Source of the DNA: Pedobacter zeaxanthinifaciens
GTDB taxonomy: Bacteria > Bacteroidota > Bacteroidia > Sphingobacteriales > Sphingobacteriaceae
Reading direction: 5' to 3'
Assembly (NCBI RefSeq): GCF_003313335.1
Contig: NZ_QMHP01000003.1
Span: 434,001 to 498,000, forward strand
DNA: 64,000 bases
In this document: positions 36,344 to 44,378 of the stretch, in pieces
How positions within the stretch are numbered: position 1 is the stretch's first letter
Layout: the number at the start of each line of letters is the position of its first letter
Notes under the pieces: generated by a model
The model's database searches: none
What the model saw: the letters and a program-made list of their open reading frames with translations, nothing else
Told to the model about the DNA's origin: nothing
Program-made: the position numbers and the translations under genes

Positions 36344-36442
36344 TGTGGGCTAAATATAGAGAAAAAACTGGAGGGTTTTTAATTTTAAATAAAAGACATT
36401 ATGGAGCTTACCAATAAAACAAAACACATGTTTAACACAATT

Positions 36443-36544
36443 AAACATATCAGTTGTACTAAATACAGCTAAAATTTTGGAATTATATTTTTTTATTTGA
36501 AGTTTTGACAAAAATTTTTTTGTTTAACTTAAACCTTTAAAAAC
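36443..36544 (+). promoter_or_regulatory. Upstream region of peptide 2 (copy of peptide 1 upstream region)
   Basis: AACATATCAGTTGT and GGAATTATATTTTTTTATTTGAAGTTTT-type sequence correspond base by base to the DNA before precursor 1. The T-tract and the TTTGAAGTTTT block are the best conserved parts. Confidence 0.5.
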
Positions 36545-36757
36545 ATGAAAAAATTAAAATTTACGGAAATGGAAAGCATTCAGGCTGGAAGGTTTTTCGG
36601 CCCCGACAATGAAATGGAAGCTATTGATGATAACTCTTGTGCTAGTGGATTAAGAGTTGGGGTATTCAGTACTTATTACATTTTAGGAATTAGAACTAAG
36701 CACGAATTAGCTGGAACTGGTCCGTGCCTAGAAGCAACTGACACAATAGCGTATTAA
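36545..36757 (+). CDS. Double-glycine-type leader peptide precursor 2
   Basis: 70 residues. Leader MKKLKFTEMESIQAG ends in AG, a tolerated variant of GG. Core of 55 residues with two cysteines: NSCASGLRVGVF, then YYILGIRTKHEL and GTGPC. It is paralogous to precursor 1 by leader and upstream DNA, and to precursor 3 by core (CASGLR...YY.LGIR...TGPC). Probably one disulfide in the mature peptide. Confidence 0.8.
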   Translation: MKKLKFTEMESIQAGRFFGPDNEMEAIDDNSCASGLRVGVFSTYYILGIRTKHELAGTGPCLEATDTIAY

Positions 36758-36777
36758 TTTTCAAAAATAAGTAAAAA

Positions 36778-36984
36778 ATGAAAAGTATAGATTTAGAAAA
36801 AATGTCAAACATTATTGGCGGAAAATTTTTGGGCTCTGAACTTAGTAACCCCATTGATTTTGACTCTACCTGTGCCTCCGGACTCAGAGCGAATATTTAT
36901 CTGGACTATTATGTGCTCGGAATAAGAGTTTCGCACAAACAGATAACAACGGGACCATGTGTTATGGAAGCGGATATCGAATGA
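36778..36984 (+). CDS. Double-glycine leader peptide precursor 3
   Basis: 68 residues. Leader MKSIDLEKMSNIIGG, core of 53 residues with two cysteines in the same frame as precursor 2 (STCASGLRANIY, YYVLGIRVSH, TGPC). It starts 20 bp after precursor 2, so the two may be a two-peptide system. Its stop overlaps the start of the next gene (ATGA), so translation is coupled. Confidence 0.8.
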   Translation: MKSIDLEKMSNIIGGKFLGSELSNPIDFDSTCASGLRANIYLDYYVLGIRVSHKQITTGPCVMEADIE

Positions 36985-37937
36985 TACATATTTCAAAGGG
37001 TGCAGCAAAGCTGCACCTTCGCCTATCATTAAACTTTAAATTGCTATTTGCTCTCCTATTTTTATTTTATCCGTTGATATGCTTTTCGCAAATTATCAAT
37101 GGGCGTGTTCTCAATAGAGAAACTAGAAGAGGCATACCGTTTGCAAATCTTATTTATACAAGTCAGGAGGGAAGAGTCGGGCACTATGCGGATAGCCTTG
37201 GATATTTCTCTATACAAAAAAATATCGCAAATTTAGAAATATCATGTATAGGATATCAAACTGCTCTAGTAAAAAGGGATAGCTTGGAAGACAATTTAGA
37301 AATAATGTTGCATCCGTCTCCTATTAATCTACTCGAAGTTAAAATTTCAGGCAAAAAAAAAATAGACAAATTTATACTAGGTTATTATCGAGAAAAAAAT
37401 AAGACTATTGGTTATGGATCAATAGGTTTTTCAGATTATGACAAATCATTAAATAACTATGTAGTGACTTATATTCCCAACCATAAGAAAGACACCGCAT
37501 TATTTATTTCCAAAGTTTTATACAATTTGACGTACAACCCAAAACATTTAAATTTCCTTTTGAACAATTTAAAACTAGCTGTTATGCCTTGCAAAGGCAC
37601 TAGTTTGAGAATTCATTTATTTACTGCTGAAAAAAATCCCATCGCTCCCGGAAAGGAAATGTTAAAAAAGGATGTAATTATACATAATGACTGTTCAGGA
37701 ACCGCAGACATAATTGCCGACATCTCCGATCAAAACATTCGCTTACCAATAGATGGAGTATTTATCGGATTAGAATATATTGAGTTAACATCAAACAAAA
37801 TGGGTATTTATTTGCCTTTTTATGTTACAAAGTTCGGAATGAGTGAAGCAAAGACATATGAAAGTTTCCATCAAAAAAAATGGTTTAGAATATCTAATGG
37901 TTCCCAACCACAATTTGGAATTGAGGTAATTAAATAA
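36981..37937 (+). CDS. Secreted CarboxypepD_reg-like protein 2
   Basis: 318 residues from the ATG at 36981, which overlaps the stop of precursor 3; the hydrophobic signal segment (LLFALLFLFYPLICFSQ) ends near residue 37. Residues ~38-125 form a CarboxypepD_reg-like domain (INGRVLNRETRRGIPFANLI, DSLGYFSI, ISCIGYQTALV), more canonical than in protein 1. The C-terminal part is beta-rich, without known motif, and resembles protein 1 in length and layout. It is probably the duplicated partner of precursors 2 and 3. Confidence 0.7.
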   Translation: MIHISKGAAKLHLRLSLNFKLLFALLFLFYPLICFSQIINGRVLNRETRRGIPFANLIYTSQEGRVGHYADSLGYFSIQKNIANLEISCIGYQTALVKRDSLEDNLEIMLHPSPINLLEVKISGKKKIDKFILGYYREKNKTIGYGSIGFSDYDKSLNNYVVTYIPNHKKDTALFISKVLYNLTYNPKHLNFLLNNLKLAVMPCKGTSLRIHLFTAEKNPIAPGKEMLKKDVIIHNDCSGTADIIADISDQNIRLPIDGVFIGLEYIELTSNKMGIYLPFYVTKFGMSEAKTYESFHQKKWFRISNGSQPQFGIEVIK

Positions 37938-37973
37938 AATTTTCTAGAACTTCTTTTAATTGAACTTATTATA

Positions 37974-38546
37974 ATGCGAAGTGAGAAATATTTTTATGTT
38001 TTTAGTGTAGCGCTATTCGGTACTTTTATACTGGCATCAATAATATCGTCAAAATTTATTTTCGCAGCAACATCTATTTCATTTAGAATCTTATTAGTGC
38101 CGCTATATATAGCTTGGAGTACACTTGTAACTTATTTTCTTTTACTTTCTGCTATTCGATTCAATTCGATAAAAATTAATAAAACAATTCTTCTCGAAGC
38201 TGTTATTATTAGCGACATTGTTTTTTTGGCCCAATATGTTTCAGAATTAATTTGGTTACTGTACAATAAAAAAAACTATAGCTTTTATGATATAATTAAC
38301 TTTAGTTCTTTGTCTTTATATCAACTATATCATCCCAAAAATTTACTTACGCATTTGACTTATCCTTTGCAAACAATCAATCTTTGGGAGATCTTCTATA
38401 TACTGACAATAGTACTTTTAGTCAAAAAGCTAACAGATAACAAGATTCATAAGATAGGCAGAATATTAACAATCGCATATTTTTTAGGCATCTTCTGCTG
38501 GTTCATTATAGTAACGTTTATTAACTTACTAAATTTCTATGAGTAA
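37974..38546 (+). CDS. Five-helix membrane protein in peptide cluster
   Basis: 190 residues, about five membrane helices (7-26, 37-62, 71-96, 135-152, 160-186). No family recognised. Its stop overlaps the start of the thioredoxin-like gene by 8 bp. Candidate roles are immunity to the peptides or a redox membrane partner of the thioredoxin-like protein, but no cysteine motif of DsbB or DoxX type is visible; I favour immunity only weakly. Confidence 0.6.
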   Translation: MRSEKYFYVFSVALFGTFILASIISSKFIFAATSISFRILLVPLYIAWSTLVTYFLLLSAIRFNSIKINKTILLEAVIISDIVFLAQYVSELIWLLYNKKNYSFYDIINFSSLSLYQLYHPKNLLTHLTYPLQTINLWEIFYILTIVLLVKKLTDNKIHKIGRILTIAYFLGIFCWFIIVTFINLLNFYE

Positions 38547-39042
38547 GAATTTTTATATACTGTCTATCACAATATGTTTCTTGATGGCGATTCTCCTTTG
38601 TACAGTCGCTATGACAGAAAAAGCAGAAAAATTTTCTTACGAACTGCCTTTTTTCAGTTTTTATAGTCTAAATGAAGAACAATATAGTCCTAACCAGTTA
38701 CCGAAAAAAGAATATCTTTTAATTTTATATTTCTCTCCGGATTGCCATTATTGCACCGATGAAATGGATGATATTATAAAGCATAAACAATGGTTCGCCA
38801 ACTGTTATATTTTGTTGGTATCACCATCAACTGTCCAACAACTCAACGCTTATCATCAACACCTCGCCAATAAAGGCATCAACTACCAAATTTTAAGTGA
38901 TAGCAAATATCAATTCCCCAATTATTTTGGACCAGCCAACATTCCTACTGGCTTTTTATATGCCAATAATAAAACGCTAATTAAGAAATTTAACGGTGGC
39001 ACTACGGCAAAAAACATCTACTCATTTATCAATGCCAAATAA
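38539..39042 (+). CDS. Membrane-anchored thioredoxin-like protein
   Basis: 167 residues. One N-terminal helix (about 5-25), then a thioredoxin fold with the active site CHYC at 69-72 (LYFSPDCHYC) and a cis-proline-type loop NIPTGFLY near 132. Expected on the outer face of the inner membrane. Its place between the peptide genes and the exporter suggests that it forms or corrects the disulfides of the secreted peptides. The end overlaps the exporter start. Confidence 0.75.
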   Translation: MSKNFYILSITICFLMAILLCTVAMTEKAEKFSYELPFFSFYSLNEEQYSPNQLPKKEYLLILYFSPDCHYCTDEMDDIIKHKQWFANCYILLVSPSTVQQLNAYHQHLANKGINYQILSDSKYQFPNYFGPANIPTGFLYANNKTLIKKFNGGTTAKNIYSFINAK

Positions 39043-41242
39043 ACAGTCATTAAAATCACTCTCAAAAAAATACATAAAGGCTTTGGTTTTACAACAAGAC
39101 CAAACCGATTGCGGTGTAGCCTGTTTACTTAGCTTGGTAAATTTTTATGGAGGCACTAGCAACTTAGAGAAATTACGAGAATTGAGTGGCACTAACACTG
39201 TGGGCACTACTTTGCTAGGTTTATACCAATGTGCACTAAAAATTGGCTTTGATGCAGATGCATACGAAACAGAACTGCAACAACTCAATGTAATTGAAAA
39301 GCCCTGTATATTGCATATTGTAAACGAAGGCAACCTACAACATTACGTAGTTTGTTTTTCTTATATCCCACCATCCTTAGGCAAGCCAGAAGGAACTTTT
39401 ATAATCGGAGACCCCGCAAAAGGCATATTAACGCTTAACGAAAAAGAGTTAGAAAAAATTTGGCAAAGTAAAACCTTATTGATTTTAAGCCCAAATCAAA
39501 ATTTTATCCTTAACAAGCAAGAAACCAAAGCAAAATGGCAATGGTTTAAAGCTTTAATTAAACCAGACCTAAATATTTTAGGTCTAACGATGCTATTGGG
39601 TATTATTGCAACCACATTAGGTTTAGCTATTGCCATATTTTCACAGAAACTCATAGACAAAATTATACCCTCGGGGAATACTACTAGATTAATTTCTTCT
39701 TTAATTGTACTTTTTTTTGTATTGCTGATGCGTACAGGTATAAGCTATGTTAGAACACATTTTCTGCTGCTACAAAGCAAAGATTTTAACAACCGTATAG
39801 TTGGCAATTTTTTCAACGCCTTGGTTTATCTCCCTAAATCTTTTTTTGATACCCGAAAAACAGGAGATATGATTACCCGAATGCAAGATACTTCCCGTAT
39901 TCAACGGAACATAGCTTTTATTACAGGTTCATTTTTTATAGACATTATCATCCTGCTATCTACTTCGTTTTTTTTAATTACTTACTCGAAAACAATCGCT
40001 ATTATTACTTTTTCCTTTATTCCGCTTATTGTTGCATTAATACTAAGTTATAGCAAGCCTATTAGAAAGCATCAACAAGATGTAATGGCTTATAGTGGTA
40101 TTAACCAAAGCAATTACATTGATACCTTTAATGGTATTTCAGTAATTAAGCAACACTTGCTAGAATTTTTTTTTACTCAAAAAATAAAAACAGTATATGG
40201 CAGTCTTCAAGATAAAACGTTGGCTATGGGCAAAATGGGTAATCGTTTTACGGTAATGAATGACATATTGGGTATTATCTTAAATATAGTGCTTATTGGC
40301 ACCGCCTCTTTTATGGTACTAAATAAACAACTCAAAGTTGGCGAGATGATGGCAGTTATTTCACTTTCAGGATCTTTAATTCCAGCGGTGGCAAGATTAT
40401 CTCAAATTAACTTACAGTTACAAGAAGCTAAGGTGGCTTTCGACAGAATGTATGATTTCAGTTCTATAAAGCCAGAATTTATTGAAGAAAAAATCACGCC
40501 CATAGCGTTTGCGCAACTAGAGGTAAAAAAAATCTCTTTCAGATTTGCCGGCCGAAAACCAATATTAAAAAATGTAAGCATTTATCTAAAAAAGGGTGAA
40601 ATAATTGCGCTTCTCGGCGAAAGCGGATGTGGCAAAAGCACAACATTAGCGATTTTAGAAAAATTCTATGAAATTGAGCAAGGAGAAATCACTGTTAACG
40701 GAACACCTTTAAGCCAACTCTATACTCCTTCTTGGCGGAATATTATTGCAGTAGTTCCACAAGAAATAAAACTATTTAATGGCTCTGTAATAGAAAATAT
40801 TGCACTTGGTTTAAACCCTTCTGAAGAGATGAACGAAGTTGCACGCTTTTGCCGGGATTTAGGTATAGAGCCATTCATAATGCAATTCCCGCAAGGTTAT
40901 GCCACACTTATCGGAGAAGAAGGGGTGAACTTATCCGGTGGGCAAAAGCAAGTTATAGCAATATGTCGAGCACTCTATAAGAATCCACAAGTTTTGCTTT
41001 TAGACGAAGCAACTAGCGCTATGGATAGAAATACAGAACAGTTCATACTTAACCTCATAAAGGAACAAATTGATAAAGGCCTTTCGGCATTGATGGTTAC
41101 ACATAAAGCATCTGTTGCGAAATTAGCTGACCGCATTTATGTAATTGAAAATGGCATAACTAATGTACACGGTACTCCTAAAGAATTGGCAATGACTAAT
41201 AATTTTTTCAGCCAATTGATATTGGATACTACGATTGAATAA
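39032..41242 (+). CDS. C39-peptidase ABC exporter for GG-leader peptides (PCAT)
   Basis: 736 residues from the ATG at 39032; an in-frame upstream ATG at 38996 lies inside the previous gene and precedes a sequence foreign to the family. Order: C39 peptidase (catalytic C27 in QQDQTDCGVACL, His in LQHYVVCF, Asp in IIGDPAKG), six-helix ABC membrane domain (~170-460), ATPase with GESGCGKST, LSGGQKQ and LLLDEATSAMD. Such proteins remove the double-glycine leader and export the core. No HlyD-type membrane fusion protein or TolC-like channel is present nearby. It ends 1 bp before the convergent hydrolase gene. Confidence 0.93.
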   Translation: MPNKQSLKSLSKKYIKALVLQQDQTDCGVACLLSLVNFYGGTSNLEKLRELSGTNTVGTTLLGLYQCALKIGFDADAYETELQQLNVIEKPCILHIVNEGNLQHYVVCFSYIPPSLGKPEGTFIIGDPAKGILTLNEKELEKIWQSKTLLILSPNQNFILNKQETKAKWQWFKALIKPDLNILGLTMLLGIIATTLGLAIAIFSQKLIDKIIPSGNTTRLISSLIVLFFVLLMRTGISYVRTHFLLLQSKDFNNRIVGNFFNALVYLPKSFFDTRKTGDMITRMQDTSRIQRNIAFITGSFFIDIIILLSTSFFLITYSKTIAIITFSFIPLIVALILSYSKPIRKHQQDVMAYSGINQSNYIDTFNGISVIKQHLLEFFFTQKIKTVYGSLQDKTLAMGKMGNRFTVMNDILGIILNIVLIGTASFMVLNKQLKVGEMMAVISLSGSLIPAVARLSQINLQLQEAKVAFDRMYDFSSIKPEFIEEKITPIAFAQLEVKKISFRFAGRKPILKNVSIYLKKGEIIALLGESGCGKSTTLAILEKFYEIEQGEITVNGTPLSQLYTPSWRNIIAVVPQEIKLFNGSVIENIALGLNPSEEMNEVARFCRDLGIEPFIMQFPQGYATLIGEEGVNLSGGQKQVIAICRALYKNPQVLLLDEATSAMDRNTEQFILNLIKEQIDKGLSALMVTHKASVAKLADRIYVIENGITNVHGTPKELAMTNNFFSQLILDTTIE

Positions 41243-41243
41243 A

Positions 41244-41885
41244 CTACCCCACCAAAAAAGGATTGTTTACTTTCTCGTAGCCGATCGTTGTGCTTGGACC
41301 ATGACCAGGAAAAACTTCGCAATCATCTGGCAATACAAACAAGTTGTTCTTTATACTTTCAATTAGTTGTTGGTGGTTGCCACCTGGCAAATCTGTACGG
41401 CCTATACTTCGGAAAAAAAGCACATCACCGCCTATTAAGAAATTTTCTTTAGAAGCGTAAAAGCACAAATGCGCAGGCGAGTGACCAGGAGCAAAAATTA
41501 GCTCAAGCTCGCTATTGCCAAAACTCACCTTGCCAGTTTCACTCAAAAATACTTCTGGCTCGGGAGAAACTTCGTATCTGAATCCCATTTGGGGTGCATA
41601 GCTTACCACACGATGCAGTAATGGCAATTCGCCAGCATGAAATTGAGGTTTTAAGCCCCATTGATCGTAAACAAATTTATTTCCCAATACATGATCGATG
41701 TGGCAATGCGTATTAAGCAAAAGTACTGGCTTTAAGCCCTTGGTTTGAATAAAATTTACAAGTTCGTTTTGCTCAAACCCCTCGTACATTCCCGGGTCAA
41801 TAATTACACATTCTGCTGTTTCATCAAACAAAACATAGGTATTTTCTTGATAAGGATTAAAGGTAAATTGCTTTATATTTATCAT
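41244..41885 (-). CDS. Metallo-beta-lactamase-fold hydrolase (glyoxalase II-like)
   Basis: 213 residues. Metal ligands visible: THCHIDH (about 59-65), a late GHSPAHLCF histidine (about 133), GGDVLF aspartate (about 152) and FPGHGP histidine (about 195). Length and motifs fit the small single-domain hydroxyacylglutathione-hydrolase-like group; in bacteria lacking glutathione the thioester substrate is uncertain. Gene order gldD, then this gene, on the minus strand (62-bp gap). Confidence 0.85.
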   Translation of the reverse strand: MINIKQFTFNPYQENTYVLFDETAECVIIDPGMYEGFEQNELVNFIQTKGLKPVLLLNTHCHIDHVLGNKFVYDQWGLKPQFHAGELPLLHRVVSYAPQMGFRYEVSPEPEVFLSETGKVSFGNSELELIFAPGHSPAHLCFYASKENFLIGGDVLFFRSIGRTDLPGGNHQQLIESIKNNLFVLPDDCEVFPGHGPSTTIGYEKVNNPFLVG

Positions 41886-41947
41886 TTTGCTGCCTTTTTA
41901 AATTTGGAAAGGTTTAACGTTGCAACTTTCTAACATTTTAACAAAAA

Positions 41948-42538
41948 TTACTTCTTCCACTGAAACGTTTCGATCAGCTTATCTATATCTTTTTTAATAA
42001 ACTTAACTACGGGTTGGATAGAATCATATTGCGGCCTTTCGTTAAAATATAGGGCACCACGTAGGTAATGGTTTACACTATCTGTTAAAAAAAACTGTAC
42101 AGATGATGCCGTATTTCCCTCAATGCTATAATATACGCCATACACTTTCTTGTCTGGAAAGTTAATCAAACGTTGGTCAATAGCATCAGCCTTAATGGTA
42201 TGTTTCATGGCCAGGGTACGAGCATTCTCTGTCATTTCGTTATAGGTTTTGGGAGAAAATACATCGTAATAAGTGATATGCAGCACCCCGTTAAATTGAG
42301 GGAAATCTAAATTTTTCCAACAAGGCAAGGCATTTTTATCTGTATCGGCGTTAAGCTTGGCATAAGCAGGATAACTAAAGCTGTAAGCGCATCCATCATC
42401 AAAAAGTTGATATTTTTTTTCTGGAAAATTGATGCGAAAATATCCTTTAGGCTTAGGCGTTGATACCTTTTCGCCACTACAGGCTGATAGTAGCGCTACG
42501 GATAAAATCAAACAGAAAAAACGAAATGAAGTGCCCAT
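41948..42538 (-). CDS. gldD: Gliding motility lipoprotein GldD
   Basis: 196 residues. Lipoprotein signal ending LLSAC (lipid Cys about 20). The mature part, with PKGYFRINFPEKKYQLFD, YSFSYP, CWKNLDFPQFNG and HYLRGALYFN, is typical of GldD, needed for gliding motility and associated with T9SS function in Bacteroidota. The window also contains a T9SS cargo. Other gld genes are not adjacent. Confidence 0.9.
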   Translation of the reverse strand: MGTSFRFFCLILSVALLSACSGEKVSTPKPKGYFRINFPEKKYQLFDDGCAYSFSYPAYAKLNADTDKNALPCWKNLDFPQFNGVLHITYYDVFSPKTYNEMTENARTLAMKHTIKADAIDQRLINFPDKKVYGVYYSIEGNTASSVQFFLTDSVNHYLRGALYFNERPQYDSIQPVVKFIKKDIDKLIETFQWKK

Positions 42539-42625
42539 ACTTATGTGTTGATGTGAAGATTTGATAATTCGAGAATGCAGTTATGTCACTAACTACATCA
42601 TCTAATTATCGCATTTGCGAATTTA

Positions 42626-43375
42626 TCAAATCTGCTTGTTCCAAATATCCCAAGAGCGCTCTGCTTGTAAATGTAGCATTTCCAAACCATTTTTCACGCT
42701 TGCGCCTTGCGCTTTTGCTTTGGCCAAAAATTGCGTTTCTTCTGGATTGTACACCAAATCATAAGCCAAGTGCTGATCTGTTAAGTGCTGGTAAGGAATT
42801 GGTGGAAATGATTCTAAGTTGGGGAACATGCCCAGTGGCGTAGTATTTACTAATATGGTGTACTCTTCCAGCACCTCTTTGGTTACGCTAGAGTACAGCA
42901 CAGCATTAGGCTGGGCATTTCTTACTACCGAGATAAAAGGAATACCAAGCTGATTAAAGACATATTTAACCGCTTGAGCCGCTCCACCATCACCAAATAT
43001 CAATGCTTTTTGATGATGCGGCTTTAGCAATGGCTTCAGGGATTCTTCAAAACCGTAAACATCTGTATTGTAGCCCCTCAACTTTGGCTGTTCGCCTGTT
43101 TGGTCAATAGCAATGCAGTTAACCGCACCAATCTTCTCGGCCGCGTCGTCTAATTCAGTGAGGTAAGGCATTACGCTAACCTTGTGCGGAATGGTCACAT
43201 TTAAACCACACAGCCTTGGATCTGCCTCAATTAGGTCAAGTATTTCCTTAGCTTGCGGAATGGGATGAAGTTCATACTTACAATCAGTAATCCCTTCGGT
43301 CGCAAATTTATCAGCAAAAAACTGCTTTGAAAATGATGCAGAAAGTGGAAATCCTATTAAACCAAAAGTTCTCAT
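42626..43375 (-). CDS. aroE: Shikimate dehydrogenase
   Basis: 249 residues. NADPH-dependent reduction of 3-dehydroshikimate. GFPLSASFSKQFF at the start, the catalytic Lys in VTIPHKVSVMPYL (about 65), GYNTDVYGFE (about 102), a Rossmann loop GDGGAAQAV and NTTPLGM are present. Short for the family (usually ~270) but complete. Possibly co-transcribed with gldD (88-bp gap). Confidence 0.94.
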   Translation of the reverse strand: MRTFGLIGFPLSASFSKQFFADKFATEGITDCKYELHPIPQAKEILDLIEADPRLCGLNVTIPHKVSVMPYLTELDDAAEKIGAVNCIAIDQTGEQPKLRGYNTDVYGFEESLKPLLKPHHQKALIFGDGGAAQAVKYVFNQLGIPFISVVRNAQPNAVLYSSVTKEVLEEYTILVNTTPLGMFPNLESFPPIPYQHLTDQHLAYDLVYNPEETQFLAKAKAQGASVKNGLEMLHLQAERSWDIWNKQI

Positions 43376-43473
43376 AAAATCAGTATCGCCCTTGTTGCCA
43401 TTTCAATCGCCGCTAGCATTTTAGCTCACCAAACCAATTGGCCAACGAAGAAATGTTCAATAAAAATGTTGTG

Positions 43474-44235
43474 TTATTTGTTTAAGAAATAATCGAAAGT
43501 ATCGCCACGTAAACCAAGGCGTATGGTTTCCAACGGAATTACCTCAGCCGGAGCAATATTGCCCAAGTTAACATTTGTGCCTATTAATTTAATGAACCAC
43601 ACTTGTTGCTCTTTTTGAGGTGCTTCCCAAATGATGCGCTCATCGGGTATTTGAGTTAAAATTTCGTCAACCAAACCTTCCCTAACCTCTCCTGTGCCAC
43701 GGTATATCCCAACGTTTCCACCTTCTCTAGCCTCGGCTATTACTTTCCAAGAACCCGCCTCAATCTCTGCTTTCATTAGCTGAATCCACTTGTAGGGAGC
43801 GAAAATCTTGGTGGCATCTTTGGAGCCTACTTCCGAAATTACAGTAACCTGTTTAGCCAATTTTTCAATGTAAGCGCATTTTTCCTCATGGTTGATATCC
43901 ATAGAACCGTCAGAAACTTCGGCGTATTCCATCCCAAATTGGTCGAGTACACGTTGGTAATCTTCAAATTGATTTCTGATGGCAAAGGCTTCAAATAAAG
44001 TTCCGCCAAAATAAACTGGAAGACCAGCACTGCGGTACAACGCTAATTTTTCTTTCAAATTTGGGGTAACAAATGATGTTGCCCAACCCAGCTTTACTAT
44101 ATCGGTGTGTACACCGGCTACCTCAATAAAATCTTCAACCTGCCTTAAACTTAAGCCCTTATCCATTACCATGGTTAATCCCTTTTGGCGTGGTTTTACG
44201 GTACGTTCAGGAATGTTGTTTAAACTATAATTCAT
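43474..44235 (-). CDS. Phosphosulfolactate synthase homologue (ComA family)
   Basis: 253 residues. ComA adds sulfite to phosphoenolpyruvate in archaeal coenzyme M synthesis and is a TIM-barrel protein. Seen here: RQKGLTMVMDKGLS, DIVKLGWATSF, YFGGTLFEAF, EVSDGSMDI, EAREGGNVGIYRG and LGNIAPAEVIPLETIRLGLRGDTF, all family-like. Coenzyme M itself is not expected in Bacteroidota; a role in sulfonolipid or other sulfonate synthesis is possible but not shown. No partner genes comB or comC adjoin. Confidence 0.82.
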   Translation of the reverse strand: MNYSLNNIPERTVKPRQKGLTMVMDKGLSLRQVEDFIEVAGVHTDIVKLGWATSFVTPNLKEKLALYRSAGLPVYFGGTLFEAFAIRNQFEDYQRVLDQFGMEYAEVSDGSMDINHEEKCAYIEKLAKQVTVISEVGSKDATKIFAPYKWIQLMKAEIEAGSWKVIAEAREGGNVGIYRGTGEVREGLVDEILTQIPDERIIWEAPQKEQQVWFIKLIGTNVNLGNIAPAEVIPLETIRLGLRGDTFDYFLNK

Positions 44236-44326
44236 CTAAATCTACTATTGTATGCCATACCAAATCTTTAAAAATTCAATCTTTTTTTAAAGACAAACTA
44301 TTTGAATAGCATTTTGGTATTGGCTG

Positions 44327-44334
44327 CAAAGTTA
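44327..44334 (-). promoter_or_regulatory. -7 box upstream of ComA-family gene
   Basis: Minus-strand TAACTTTG fits TAnnTTTG; it would give a leader of ~85 nt. No TTG at the ideal distance. Confidence 0.35.
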
Positions 44335-44378
44335 AAAAACTCTCCCTTTTTTCTGTTATTGAGCCTTATTTTAGTTTT

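Noticed and set aside
36232..36417. Plus-strand 61-codon frame
   Set aside because: It lies antisense to the permease-gene remnant; its sequence is explained by that copy, so it is not taken as a gene.
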